Assembly: GCA_013203565.1 (NCBI GenBank)
Contig: JABMPZ010000014.1
Span: 1-5,075, forward strand
Direction: 5' to 3'
DNA: 5,075 nt
Source: Parcubacteria group bacterium
GTDB taxonomy: Bacteria; Patescibacteriota; Minisyncoccia; Minisyncoccales; CG1-02-41-26
Each line of letters starts with the position of its first letter. The stretch's first letter is position 1. Positions 1-4,439 of the stretch are shown in pieces. The notes below the pieces were generated by a model. It was not told the DNA's origin and did not search any database. It saw only the letters and a program-made list of their open reading frames with translations. The translations under genes and the position numbers were made by a program.

Positions 1-8
1 AAAACCAT
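1..8 (-). CDS. Possible start of HigA-like antitoxin gene (edge fragment)
   Basis: Nine bases after the toxin stop codon the minus strand has ATG GTT TT, running off the window edge. HigB-type toxins usually precede an XRE-family HigA antitoxin gene by a short gap, so this is where one would begin. Only two codons are visible, so the call rests entirely on context. Confidence 0.2.
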
Positions 9-17
9 AAATTATTA

Positions 18-320
18 TTAATGATAATCTTTTTCAATTTTAATTATCTCAATGACTGTAATAGTTTGTTTAATAAATTGATTATTCTCTGTTTTATACT
101 CTCCAATAGGACTACAAATCAATCTTGTTGGATAATCAAAATCTATAGCGAAAAAGTTGGCTAAATCCCCATGTAAAAAATGGGCTTTACAATTAGCAGG
201 AAGGTCTAAATAGCAAGGGGCATTCTTTAATTGGCTCATTCTTTTTCTTGTGGTAGGATTGCATTGTGCCAACTTAACAACTTGTTTTTTTATTTTATTG
301 TTCTTCCATACTATTTCCAT
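18..320 (-). CDS. higB: HigB-like toxin, RelE/ParE superfamily
   Basis: This encodes a 100-residue protein resembling the HigB/plasmid-maintenance 'killer' family, ribosome-dependent mRNA endonucleases that cleave translated mRNA in the cytoplasm and are neutralised by HigA. Visible family features are the basic N-terminus (NNKIKKQV, residues 7-14), the central LP (40-41), HGDL (50-53) followed by FAID (57-60), RLI (66-68), and the C-terminal strand IEIIKIEKDYH that ends in the typical Tyr-His. Family length is about 90-110 residues. I chose the ATG at 320; an upstream ATG at 347 would add nine hydrophobic residues (MLFLELYYI), atypical for the family and overlapping the putative -10. Toxin-first order fits higBA. 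The family call is by eye; a related RelE-superfamily toxin is the main alternative. Confidence 0.75.
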   Translation of the reverse strand: MEIVWKNNKIKKQVVKLAQCNPTTRKRMSQLKNAPCYLDLPANCKAHFLHGDLANFFAIDFDYPTRLICSPIGEYKTENNQFIKQTITVIEIIKIEKDYH

Positions 321-331
321 TATATAATATA

Positions 332-359
332 ATTCTAAAAAAAGCAAATAAATTGTTAA
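332..359 (-). promoter_or_regulatory. Putative promoter of the toxin operon
   Basis: On the minus strand TTAACA (354-359, five of six matches to TTGACA) and TAGAAT (332-337, five of six matches to TATAAT) are separated by 16 bp. Transcription would start a few bases before the ATG at 320, leaving a very short leader. A competing pair, TTGCTT with TATAAT 17 bp away, would place the start inside the ATG and is less likely. Confidence 0.4.
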
Positions 360-377
360 CCAAATACATTAACAATT
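351..377. promoter_or_regulatory. Inverted repeat, probable toxin-antitoxin operator
   Basis: AATTGTTAA (351-359) and TTAACAATT (369-377) are perfect 9-bp inverted repeats separated by 9 bp. The left arm covers the proposed -35 element of the toxin gene. HigA-type antitoxins repress their own operon by binding palindromes over the promoter as dimers, so this is a good candidate operator. The symmetry is seen directly; the role is inferred. Confidence 0.45.
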
Positions 378-420
378 ATATCATAACAATAAATAAAACA
401 CAAACAAAAATCACTATACC

Positions 421-429
421 TGTGGATAA
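421..429 (-). promoter_or_regulatory. DnaA-box consensus sequence
   Basis: TGTGGATAA on the plus strand is the exact complement of the DnaA box TTATCCACA. A weaker match, TTATCCCCG on the minus strand, lies at 541-549. Only one perfect copy is present here, so this is a possible DnaA-binding site rather than a demonstrated origin. An 11-mer containing it (TGTGGATAACT) recurs at 4440. Confidence 0.4.
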
Positions 430-482
430 CTCGATTTATTTATCTATGTCAGGGAAATTTTTTAAATAGGTTGGCAGAAATA

Positions 483-521
483 TTTTGTAGCTAAATACGA
501 CGATCGTAAGTAGCTACAAAA
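483..521. repeat. 39-nt imperfect hairpin with ACGATCGT centre
   Basis: TTTTGTAGCT (483-492) pairs with AGCTACAAAA (512-521). Inside, after a short mismatched zone, TACGA (496-500) pairs with TCGTA (504-508) around a CGA loop. The core ACGATCGT (500-507) is the same octamer found at the centres of the palindromes at 705-736 and 745-786, although the arms are unrelated. No T-run follows on either strand, so it does not look like a simple terminator. Confidence 0.6.
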
Positions 522-541
522 GGATGTTATGGAGATGTAGC

Positions 542-563
542 GGGGATAAGTGGGGATTGGGGG
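542..563 (+). other. G-rich tract, three closely spaced G-runs
   Basis: Three runs of four, four and five G (542-545, 552-555, 559-563) are separated by ATAAGT and ATT. A fourth run of three G occurs only at 583-585, inside the palindrome. It is an incomplete G-quadruplex candidate in an otherwise AT-rich region. Confidence 0.3.
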
Positions 564-573
564 TAAATATATA

Positions 574-601
574 AAAATATCAGGGTTAACCCTGATATTT
601 T
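574..601. terminator. 28-bp perfect palindrome, probable bidirectional terminator
   Basis: AAAATATCAGGGTT followed by AACCCTGATATTTT is perfectly self-complementary. As RNA either strand gives an ATATCAGGG/CCCTGATAT stem with a TTAA loop, preceded by A residues and followed by a T-run. This is the usual layout of a bidirectional intrinsic terminator. It would end minus-strand transcription coming from the Cys-rich protein gene and keep it out of the toxin operon. Confidence 0.6.
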
Positions 602-676
602 CTAATTACAGCATTCCATCAAAAAACAAAACCAAACACACGCCAAAAGCATAAACAACAGCCAAACTTCAGCCAT
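602..676 (-). CDS. Possible 24-residue hydrophobic peptide
   Basis: An ATG at 676 opens a 24-codon frame ending in TAG at 602-604, directly against the terminator palindrome. The peptide (beginning MAEVWLLFMLLACVW) could be a single membrane segment. The strand here is so G/T-rich that random frames are hydrophobic by composition, and no clear ribosome binding site is seen apart from AAGGG about 15 bases upstream. I regard it as weak. Confidence 0.15.
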   Translation of the reverse strand: MAEVWLLFMLLACVWFCFLMECCN

Positions 677-701
677 CTAACCAGTTATTCCCTTTTTCAT
701 T

Positions 702-995
702 TTAGTTCAAAATGTGACGATCGTCCCATTTTGAACCATTTTCAAATGGCAACAAATGGGCACGATCGTGTCCATTTGTTGCCATTGCACATTCGGGATA
801 ATATGGCTGACAAACAGAAGACAAGCGAACCCCGTCGCAATACTTGTAACAAACCTCGGACCCAACTTGTTGTGGTTCGGGGCCGCAAACCCCAGAATGC
901 CCAGAACAACACCCGCTCCGAGCATAAACAACCGCAACCTCTCCCCCACTCGCAACTAAAACCATAATAAAAACCAAACAAAAAACAAAAAACAA
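702..995 (-). CDS. Small secreted Cys-rich protein (CCSxHxGVCG / YYPxC type)
   Basis: The visible frame runs from a TTG at 995 to TAA at 704-702 (97 residues). Residues 2-25 are hydrophobic and end in VYA before RS, like a signal-peptide cleavage site. The mature part has CCSGHSGVCG (29-38), then CYKYCDG (49-55), LSSVC (58-62) and PYYPEC (64-69). From memory this matches a small exported Cys-rich domain (CCSxHGGVCG...CCDGTPLS..C.PYYP.C) seen in bacteria including CPR; its function is unknown. Cysteines at 29, 30, 37, 49, 53, 62 and 69 may form disulfides or bind metal. The natural start may be the ATG at 1014, which begins MFKKFLVV in another frame; a one-base change in either T6 run (987-992, 980-985) joins it to this frame and gives a complete signal peptide with a basic n-region. 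Residues 71-97 are encoded by two palindromes. GC is clearly higher than in the R-M genes. Confidence 0.65.
   Translation of the reverse strand: MFFVFCLVFIMVLVASGGEVAVVYARSGCCSGHSGVCGPEPQQVGSEVCYKYCDGVRLSSVCQPYYPECAMATNGHDRAHLLPFENGSKWDDRHILN
705..736. repeat. 32-bp palindrome with ACGATCGT centre (copy A)
   Basis: GTTCAAAATG T GACGA is mirrored by TCGTC C CATTTTGAAC, with only the T715/C726 pair mismatched. The mismatch lies at the sixth position from the centre of symmetry. The palindrome sits against the stop codon of the Cys-rich protein gene and encodes its last residues. It could fold as a cruciform or RNA hairpin or be a dimer-binding site. Confidence 0.75.
745..786. repeat. 42-bp palindrome with ACGATCGT centre (copy B)
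   Basis: The arm AATGGCAACAAATGG (745-759) and its complement (772-786) flank G CACGATCGTG T. The single mismatched pair, G760/T771, is again at the sixth position from the centre, as in copy A. The arms differ from those of copy A and of the hairpin at 483-521. It lies inside the reading frame of the Cys-rich protein, just after PYYPEC. Nine bases separate it from copy A's end. Confidence 0.75.
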
Positions 996-1016
996 CTAGA
1001 AATTTTTTGAACATAT

Positions 1017-1184
1017 GTCGTTGAGGCTTTACAAAAACAAAAACGGTCTTCCGAACCAGTGGCAATCCTAAAAAGGATACCCTGTACTCTTTCGAATACA
1101 GACCTCAACGACGAAATACCGGTCGGAAGACCGTTTCTACTGTCGTTAAGGATTCTACACCATAGATTGCAAAACGCAACCCTT
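1017..1184 (-). ncRNA. Structured leader RNA with competing stems or pseudoknot
   Basis: Read on the minus strand, the leader ends three bases before the ATG at 1014. In order it has hairpin GGTTGC/GCAATC (1181-1165); X = CCTTAACGAC (1151-1142); a = AAACGGTCTTCCGACC (1136-1121); Y = GTCGTTGAGG (1112-1103); an 8-bp hairpin with a GAAA loop (1101-1082); ATCC/GGAT (1078-1065); a' = GGTTCGGAAGACCGTTT (1057-1041); TTGTTTTTG; and Z = CCTCAACGAC (1026-1017). Y pairs fully with Z, or with X using one G.U. a pairs with a' over 16 bp with one bulged base. Stems a:a' and Y:Z cross, making a pseudoknot or a switch. The a:a' stem is followed by U5-G-U5, like an intrinsic terminator, so transcription attenuation is possible. 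Two stems have a G.U on this strand but a C.A mismatch on the other, which identifies the RNA strand. I do not recognise a known RNA family; a stand-alone small RNA is the alternative. Confidence 0.55.
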
Positions 1185-1190
1185 AGGCAT

Positions 1191-1220
1191 CTTATAACTT
1201 TATTTTACTACACTTTACAA
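1191..1220 (-). promoter_or_regulatory. Putative promoter for the structured leader
   Basis: On the minus strand TTGTAA (1215-1220) and TATAAG (1191-1196) are 18 bp apart, matching the -35 and -10 consensus at four and five of six positions. The predicted start near 1184 is just before the first hairpin of the leader. It lies in the gap after the HEPN-like gene stop codon. Confidence 0.35.
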
Positions 1221-1234
1221 AAATTACCTCTTAA

Positions 1235-1717
1235 CTAATCTTTGGATTTTTTCTCTTCAGTCATTACTACGCCAACCTTGTTTGTAAACTCAAATAAAAA
1301 TTTCTCAACATCCTCTACTTTATCAAAAAACTCCGCATATAATTTCTTAAAATCAATATCTATTTTTACATCTCTCGGATCCGGAGTCATAAAATCTAGC
1401 CCACTTTCAGGTTGTTCAAATAGCCTTAAATTACAATGTGCAAAATAATTTCTTATTGTATTAAGCCTATTAAGTTGTTGAATTCTTTTTTTATAAAGCT
1501 CTCTGACATTTAATCTGACAATTATTTTTTCAAGAATTCTACGCCTCAAACCAAAGCTAAAATACTCATCATAAAGAATATCGAGAAAAAAAGGTAAGTA
1601 TACCCTCTTAAGATAGTGTTGCGAAATAATTGAGTTGATAGAATACTCAACATTTGCAAACCTTTCAATAACTTCACCTCTCCACTTTCTCAATTTTTCG
1701 TTTTCCATAAATTTCAT
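1235..1717 (-). CDS. HEPN-like small protein, possible defence-associated RNase
   Basis: The 160-residue product looks all-helical and carries RNYFAH at residues 89-94, an R-x4-H motif of the kind that marks the active site of HEPN-domain ribonucleases. The preceding LNRLNTI and the N-terminal FANVEYSINSIISQHY (residues 20-35) also resemble HEPN-fold proteins of the 'E..I...I' type. HEPN proteins occur as toxins, abortive-infection effectors and accessory factors in defence islands; some are catalytically inactive. The C-terminus is Lys-rich (EEKKSKD). The start could be ATG 1717 or ATG 1708 (MENEKLRKW). It lies 83 bases downstream of the R-M operon, beyond a terminator-like hairpin, so it may have its own promoter. 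No partner nucleotidyltransferase (MNT) gene is present. Motif and fold are read by eye; the substrate is unknown. Confidence 0.5.
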   Translation of the reverse strand: MKFMENEKLRKWRGEVIERFANVEYSINSIISQHYLKRVYLPFFLDILYDEYFSFGLRRRILEKIIVRLNVRELYKKRIQQLNRLNTIRNYFAHCNLRLFEQPESGLDFMTPDPRDVKIDIDFKKLYAEFFDKVEDVEKFLFEFTNKVGVVMTEEKKSKD

Positions 1718-1733
1718 TTCTCAATTAATTTTT

Positions 1734-1753
1734 GAAGTTTGCTTAAAAACTTC
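1734..1753. promoter_or_regulatory. Hairpin upstream of the HEPN-like gene
   Basis: GAAGTTT (1734-1740) and AAACTTC (1747-1753) form a perfect 7-bp stem with a 6-nt loop. It begins 16 bases upstream of the HEPN-like gene's ATG. It could be an operator, a second terminator (on the minus strand AAAAATTAATT follows, not a T-run, so this is weak) or a leader hairpin. Confidence 0.3.
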
Positions 1754-1759
1754 AGTGTA

Positions 1760-1801
1760 AAAATTCAGAATCCTTCCGGATTTTTTAAAATACTGAATTT
1801 T
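1760..1801. terminator. Terminator at the end of the R-M operon
   Basis: AAAATTCAG (1760-1768) pairs with CTGAATTTT (1793-1801), and inside it AATCC (1769-1773) pairs with GGATT (1778-1782) around a 4-nt loop that reads GGAA on the minus strand. On the minus strand the outer stem ends in T5 (CTGAATTTTTAC). On the plus strand the inner stem is followed by T4. The outer arm touches the TGA stop codon of the last R-M gene. It is best read as the operon terminator, possibly leaky into the HEPN-like gene. Confidence 0.55.
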
Positions 1802-2868
1802 CACGTGCAAACAACATAATGCAAATATTCTGTGGTTTTGCTTGCTTTGAATTTTCTATTTTCTGCTCTGTCTGCTCTAAATCGATTATAATCTTTGGTA
1901 AAATATCCATATTTGCCCCTCAAACTCATAATCTCCTTGATATCATCTGTTGTCATTAGTCCTTCGTTATTGTAACTCAAAAAGATGTATTTTACTTTGG
2001 CTTGCAAAATTAAATCTTTGAAAGCTTCTTTCACCTTTGGACGCGAGCAATAAATAGATTTCTGATCTTCGTAATTCCTCAAACCTGTTTTTCCATTTAT
2101 TGTAGGATTATCGTACTTAGCAATAGTTTCTAATATATGATAATTCGTAGCGTACTGCCTCTGATTATAGGGCGGGTCTAAGTATAAGACATCTCCGTTA
2201 ACTTCTTTTACAATTACATTTATGTCTTTATTAAATACTTGATGCTCTTGATCGTTTATTATCAATTCAGCTGGTCTTAAAACTAAACTTTTTAAGGCAG
2301 AGGTTTTTAATTTTTTCAAAAATGCTCCATAAACAGAAGTTGTGTTTGCATATCTATCGATTGATTCTAATAATGTAGCGAGTAAAAAATAATACTCATC
2401 GTTATTTATTAAACTATGATTTTTCCACTCTTCTATTTTTTGCCTGATAGCATCGCACCGCATGCCATTTTCATCAGAAAAATACAGTCTCTGTATTTTT
2501 CTGTTTTTGGTCCCTCCTAAACAATAATTTTTATAGATAAAACCTTTTACACTCTTTGAATTGGTTAGATAATCACAAACAATAGCGCCTCTCTGGTCTA
2601 TTTCTTTATTTTGTAATTCAGGGATTTGTTTAGATAATTTTGTAAAAGTTAGCTCTTTATGATTGCCAATATAATGCCTATTCAAAACATAACTATAATA
2701 TTGGATATCATTGGCAATTACACTGAACCCTTTTTTCTTAAAATATCTCCCAACAATGCCAGTTCCAGCGAATAAATCACAAAAAGTATTGCAGTTTTTA
2801 TCAACTACTTTATTTATTGACTCTTCTAAAAATCCTAAAAGTGATAATTTTGAACCTATGTAGTTCAT
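1801..2868 (-). CDS. D12-class DNA adenine-N6 methyltransferase of Type II R-M system
   Basis: This 355-residue protein should transfer a methyl group from SAM to adenine N6 at the recognition site of the neighbouring nuclease. MNYIGSK at the N-terminus is motif X; DLFAGTGIVG (31-40) is motif I, the SAM-binding loop; NDIQYYSYV (53-61) follows as motif II; and DPPY (231-234) is the catalytic motif IV. After it comes NQRQYATNYHILETIAKYDNP, typical of a subset of D12 (alpha-class, PF02086) enzymes. The insert between motifs I and IV, about 190 residues, is the expected place for the target-recognition domain. Length is near that of solitary or single-domain members and greater than E. coli Dam. 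Its ATG lies three bases after the endonuclease stop, indicating translational coupling. It ends in TGA within a terminator. All catalytic motifs look intact. The sequence recognised cannot be read from the protein. Confidence 0.92.
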   Translation of the reverse strand: MNYIGSKLSLLGFLEESINKVVDKNCNTFCDLFAGTGIVGRYFKKKGFSVIANDIQYYSYVLNRHYIGNHKELTFTKLSKQIPELQNKEIDQRGAIVCDYLTNSKSVKGFIYKNYCLGGTKNRKIQRLYFSDENGMRCDAIRQKIEEWKNHSLINNDEYYFLLATLLESIDRYANTTSVYGAFLKKLKTSALKSLVLRPAELIINDQEHQVFNKDINVIVKEVNGDVLYLDPPYNQRQYATNYHILETIAKYDNPTINGKTGLRNYEDQKSIYCSRPKVKEAFKDLILQAKVKYIFLSYNNEGLMTTDDIKEIMSLRGKYGYFTKDYNRFRADRAENRKFKASKTTEYLHYVVCT

Positions 2869-2871
2869 GGA

Positions 2872-3549
2872 TTAACTTTTATTATTATTTTCTTCATCAA
2901 TAATTTTATTCAATCCTTTTTTCCATTCCTCTGGGTCATACCAGCCACAACCAACGCAACCAAACTTTTGGTTATATTTCCTATTTCCTTTATAGAAAAA
3001 TTTAATTCCTAATAAATACTGGCGCATACCAGTTTTTTTACACTCTTCGCAATTTCTGCTTTTCAAAAGATTATGCTCTCTAACAAGTAATATATACCTC
3101 TTTTTAATTTCGTCATCTGTTAATACTTCTGGTAGTTTGTCTTCGGAACTATCCCATCTTATTTCCGGAACCCTATGGTCAATCTCAATACTTCTACCTG
3201 TTGGAGAATACCCAAGAATTGCATCTTTATTTTTATAATAATTAATTATTCTCTTTCTAATCTTTGTTGGAAGGACAACTCTCCTTATTTCTTCCTCTGT
3301 ACGTTCTAATAATTTTAATTTTCTATGTGGTGTAATCCTATTACATCTTTTGCAAAAATCCCTTTTCTCCCAATTTGAACCTATTTTTTCTAATTGAAAA
3401 CCATCTTGTCGAATCATTTGTAGTGCCTTTGCTGGTTGTGACCCAGGCAATTCGCATTCAGAACAGTGCCATTTTAGATCTTTCAAAACCTCAAAAATTC
3501 TAAACTTCTGTGTTTCTTCTTTGTACGGATTATCTTTATTGTTTGACAT
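2872..3549 (-). CDS. HNH-family Type II restriction endonuclease
   Basis: The 225-residue protein should cut unmethylated DNA at the site protected by its two flanking methylases. The N-terminal ~60 residues (FRIFEVLKDLKWHCSECE...) resemble a winged-helix DNA-binding unit. The nuclease core is IEIDHRVP (121-128), whose D124-H125 would supply the HNH general base, followed by REHNLLKSRN (157-166), whose N160 fits the central Asn of a beta-beta-alpha-metal fold. Four CxxC pairs (29/32, 66/69, 167/170, 198/201) suggest structural zinc; the last lies in CVGCGWYDPEEW. I recall similar DHR...EHN..KSR.C..C...CGWYDPE.W proteins annotated as HNH restriction enzymes. It starts five bases after the upstream methylase stop and lies between the two methylases. 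No Shine-Dalgarno sequence is clear. The exact final metal-binding residue is uncertain. Confidence 0.8.
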   Translation of the reverse strand: MSNNKDNPYKEETQKFRIFEVLKDLKWHCSECELPGSQPAKALQMIRQDGFQLEKIGSNWEKRDFCKRCNRITPHRKLKLLERTEEEIRRVVLPTKIRKRIINYYKNKDAILGYSPTGRSIEIDHRVPEIRWDSSEDKLPEVLTDDEIKKRYILLVREHNLLKSRNCEECKKTGMRQYLLGIKFFYKGNRKYNQKFGCVGCGWYDPEEWKKGLNKIIDEENNNKS

Positions 3550-3554
3550 AAACT

Positions 3555-4337
3555 TTAATATTTGAAAATTAAAATATACTCGTGCTTAAAAATATAATAA
3601 TCACTTGAAAGTGCTCGGTATCTCCATATACCCTCTTTGTTTCTCTTTGCTCTATTCCCTTCCATGTTTTTTATTATAACACTCTTTAGGGTTAATCCTA
3701 ATTTCTGAGCTTCATTCATACAATAGAAACCCAGGGGTATCCACTGACCAGCAGTATATTTGTCACCAATAACAATAGCAAGATATCTTCCTTTTTCTAA
3801 AACTGAAATAGTATTACTCAAAACATCGGCGAACATTCTTAAAAAATCCTTCAATGATTTTGCATTAGATAAATCTTCCCTCAAATTGCTAAATTTCACT
3901 ATATTTGCATACGGAGGATGCAGGATAGCTAACTGAACATTTTTCTTGCCTTTCTTATTTAGAGCTTCTTTGACTTTTAAAAATGTATCAGGATTTGTGC
4001 TGTCCCCTATCAATAATTCCGAGATATTATCATTAGGATCAATTTTTTTCTTGATTTCCTCTATAAGATTGCTTTGTATATCAATGCCTATAAATCCTCG
4101 CTTTAACTCCTCTGCTTTGTAGGCCGTTGTGCCACTACCAATAAAAGGATCTAATACAAGTTCATTCATTTTTGTATATCTCAAAATCAATTGATGTGGT
4201 ATTTGTGGAATGAAATTGCCATGATAAAAACCACTATGTTTTCCACTGTTTTCCCTTTTGGATATCATCCACAAACTGTCTGTCAAAACATCTGAATCCT
4301 TCCAATTTTCTAAATTTATATCATTAAAAATTGGCAT
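3555..4337 (-). CDS. Permuted N6-adenine/N4-cytosine DNA methyltransferase of Type II R-M system
   Basis: This 260-residue protein is the first gene of the R-M operon and the probable second modification enzyme. HGNFIPQIPHQLILRYT (39-55) is motif X-like and leads straight into DPFIGSGTT (63-71), the SAM-binding motif I. GFIGIDI (81-87) follows as motif II. The catalytic motif IV is HPPY (140-143), after the strand QLAIL, rather than DPPY or SPPY. IVIGD (188-192) and the closing HEYILIFKY (252-260) are typical late motifs. Motif I before motif IV, with motif X adjacent to motif I, is a circularly permuted arrangement compared with beta-class enzymes of PF01555. Adenine-N6 or cytosine-N4 cannot be decided from HPPY. 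It lies five bases upstream of the endonuclease gene, an order that would make methylase before nuclease. Confidence 0.85.
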   Translation of the reverse strand: MPIFNDINLENWKDSDVLTDSLWMISKRENSGKHSGFYHGNFIPQIPHQLILRYTKMNELVLDPFIGSGTTAYKAEELKRGFIGIDIQSNLIEEIKKKIDPNDNISELLIGDSTNPDTFLKVKEALNKKGKKNVQLAILHPPYANIVKFSNLREDLSNAKSLKDFLRMFADVLSNTISVLEKGRYLAIVIGDKYTAGQWIPLGFYCMNEAQKLGLTLKSVIIKNMEGNRAKRNKEGIWRYRALSSDYYIFKHEYILIFKY

Positions 4338-4367
4338 CGTAATATTTATGTAAACTTATCTATTATT

Positions 4368-4396
4368 ACTTTAACTCTTTTTTAAAGATTTTTCAA
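4368..4396 (-). promoter_or_regulatory. Putative promoter of the R-M operon
   Basis: On the minus strand TTGAAA (4391-4396) and TAAAGT (4368-4373) are 17 bp apart, matching the -35 and -10 consensus at five and four of six positions. The start would lie about 25 bases upstream of the first methylase ATG. The surrounding AT-richness makes chance matches likely. No gene for a C-protein type controller is seen in the window. Confidence 0.3.
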
Positions 4397-4439
4397 ATGA
4401 ATGGATTTATTTTGGGGATATTGAAAAAAAACGATGGGG

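Larger units (their letters stand above)
321..701. other. Gene-poor intergenic region
   Basis: No convincing protein gene lies here; the only reading frame noted is a 24-codon hydrophobic one at 602-676. The stretch contains the toxin promoter and operator, a DnaA-box sequence, a hairpin with an ACGATCGT centre, a G-rich tract and a perfect palindrome, each listed separately. The part from about 605 to 680 is strikingly A/C-rich on the plus strand, with few G residues. Confidence 0.6.

Noticed and set aside
378..600. Replication origin
   Set aside because: Only one exact DnaA box plus one weak match is present, without a box cluster, AT-rich 13-mers or dnaA/rep genes nearby.
483..786. CRISPR array or HIP1 repeats
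   Set aside because: The repeated units have different arms and irregular spacing with no spacers, so not CRISPR. The cyanobacterial HIP1 octamer is GCGATCGC, not ACGATCGT, and the AT-rich context does not fit.
707..955. 82-codon minus-strand frame with two hydrophobic segments
   Set aside because: It overlaps the Cys-rich frame, needs a TTG start, and its hydrophobicity follows from the G/T-rich strand. The CCSxHxGVCG...PYYPEC frame has recognisable family motifs and is the better gene.
731..967. Plus-strand frames of 67-78 codons
   Set aside because: They are antisense to the Cys-rich gene, contain the palindromes and have no family features or ribosome binding sites.
742..1065. 107-codon minus-strand frame as a separate gene
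   Set aside because: Only its MFKKFLVV start looks biological; upstream codons run through the leader stems and the later part (beyond the T6 runs) has no family resemblance. I treat the ATG at 1014 as a possible start of the Cys-rich gene instead.
1017..1184. tmRNA, RNase P, SRP RNA, hammerhead or integron attC site
   Set aside because: The pseudoknot invited these, but I find no tag reading frame or T-arm, no conserved cores of those RNAs, no CTGATGA, and no R'/R'' core pair of an attC site.
1242..1448. 68-codon plus-strand frame
   Set aside because: It lies antisense within the HEPN-like gene with low-complexity Ser/Asn-rich translation, a typical shadow.
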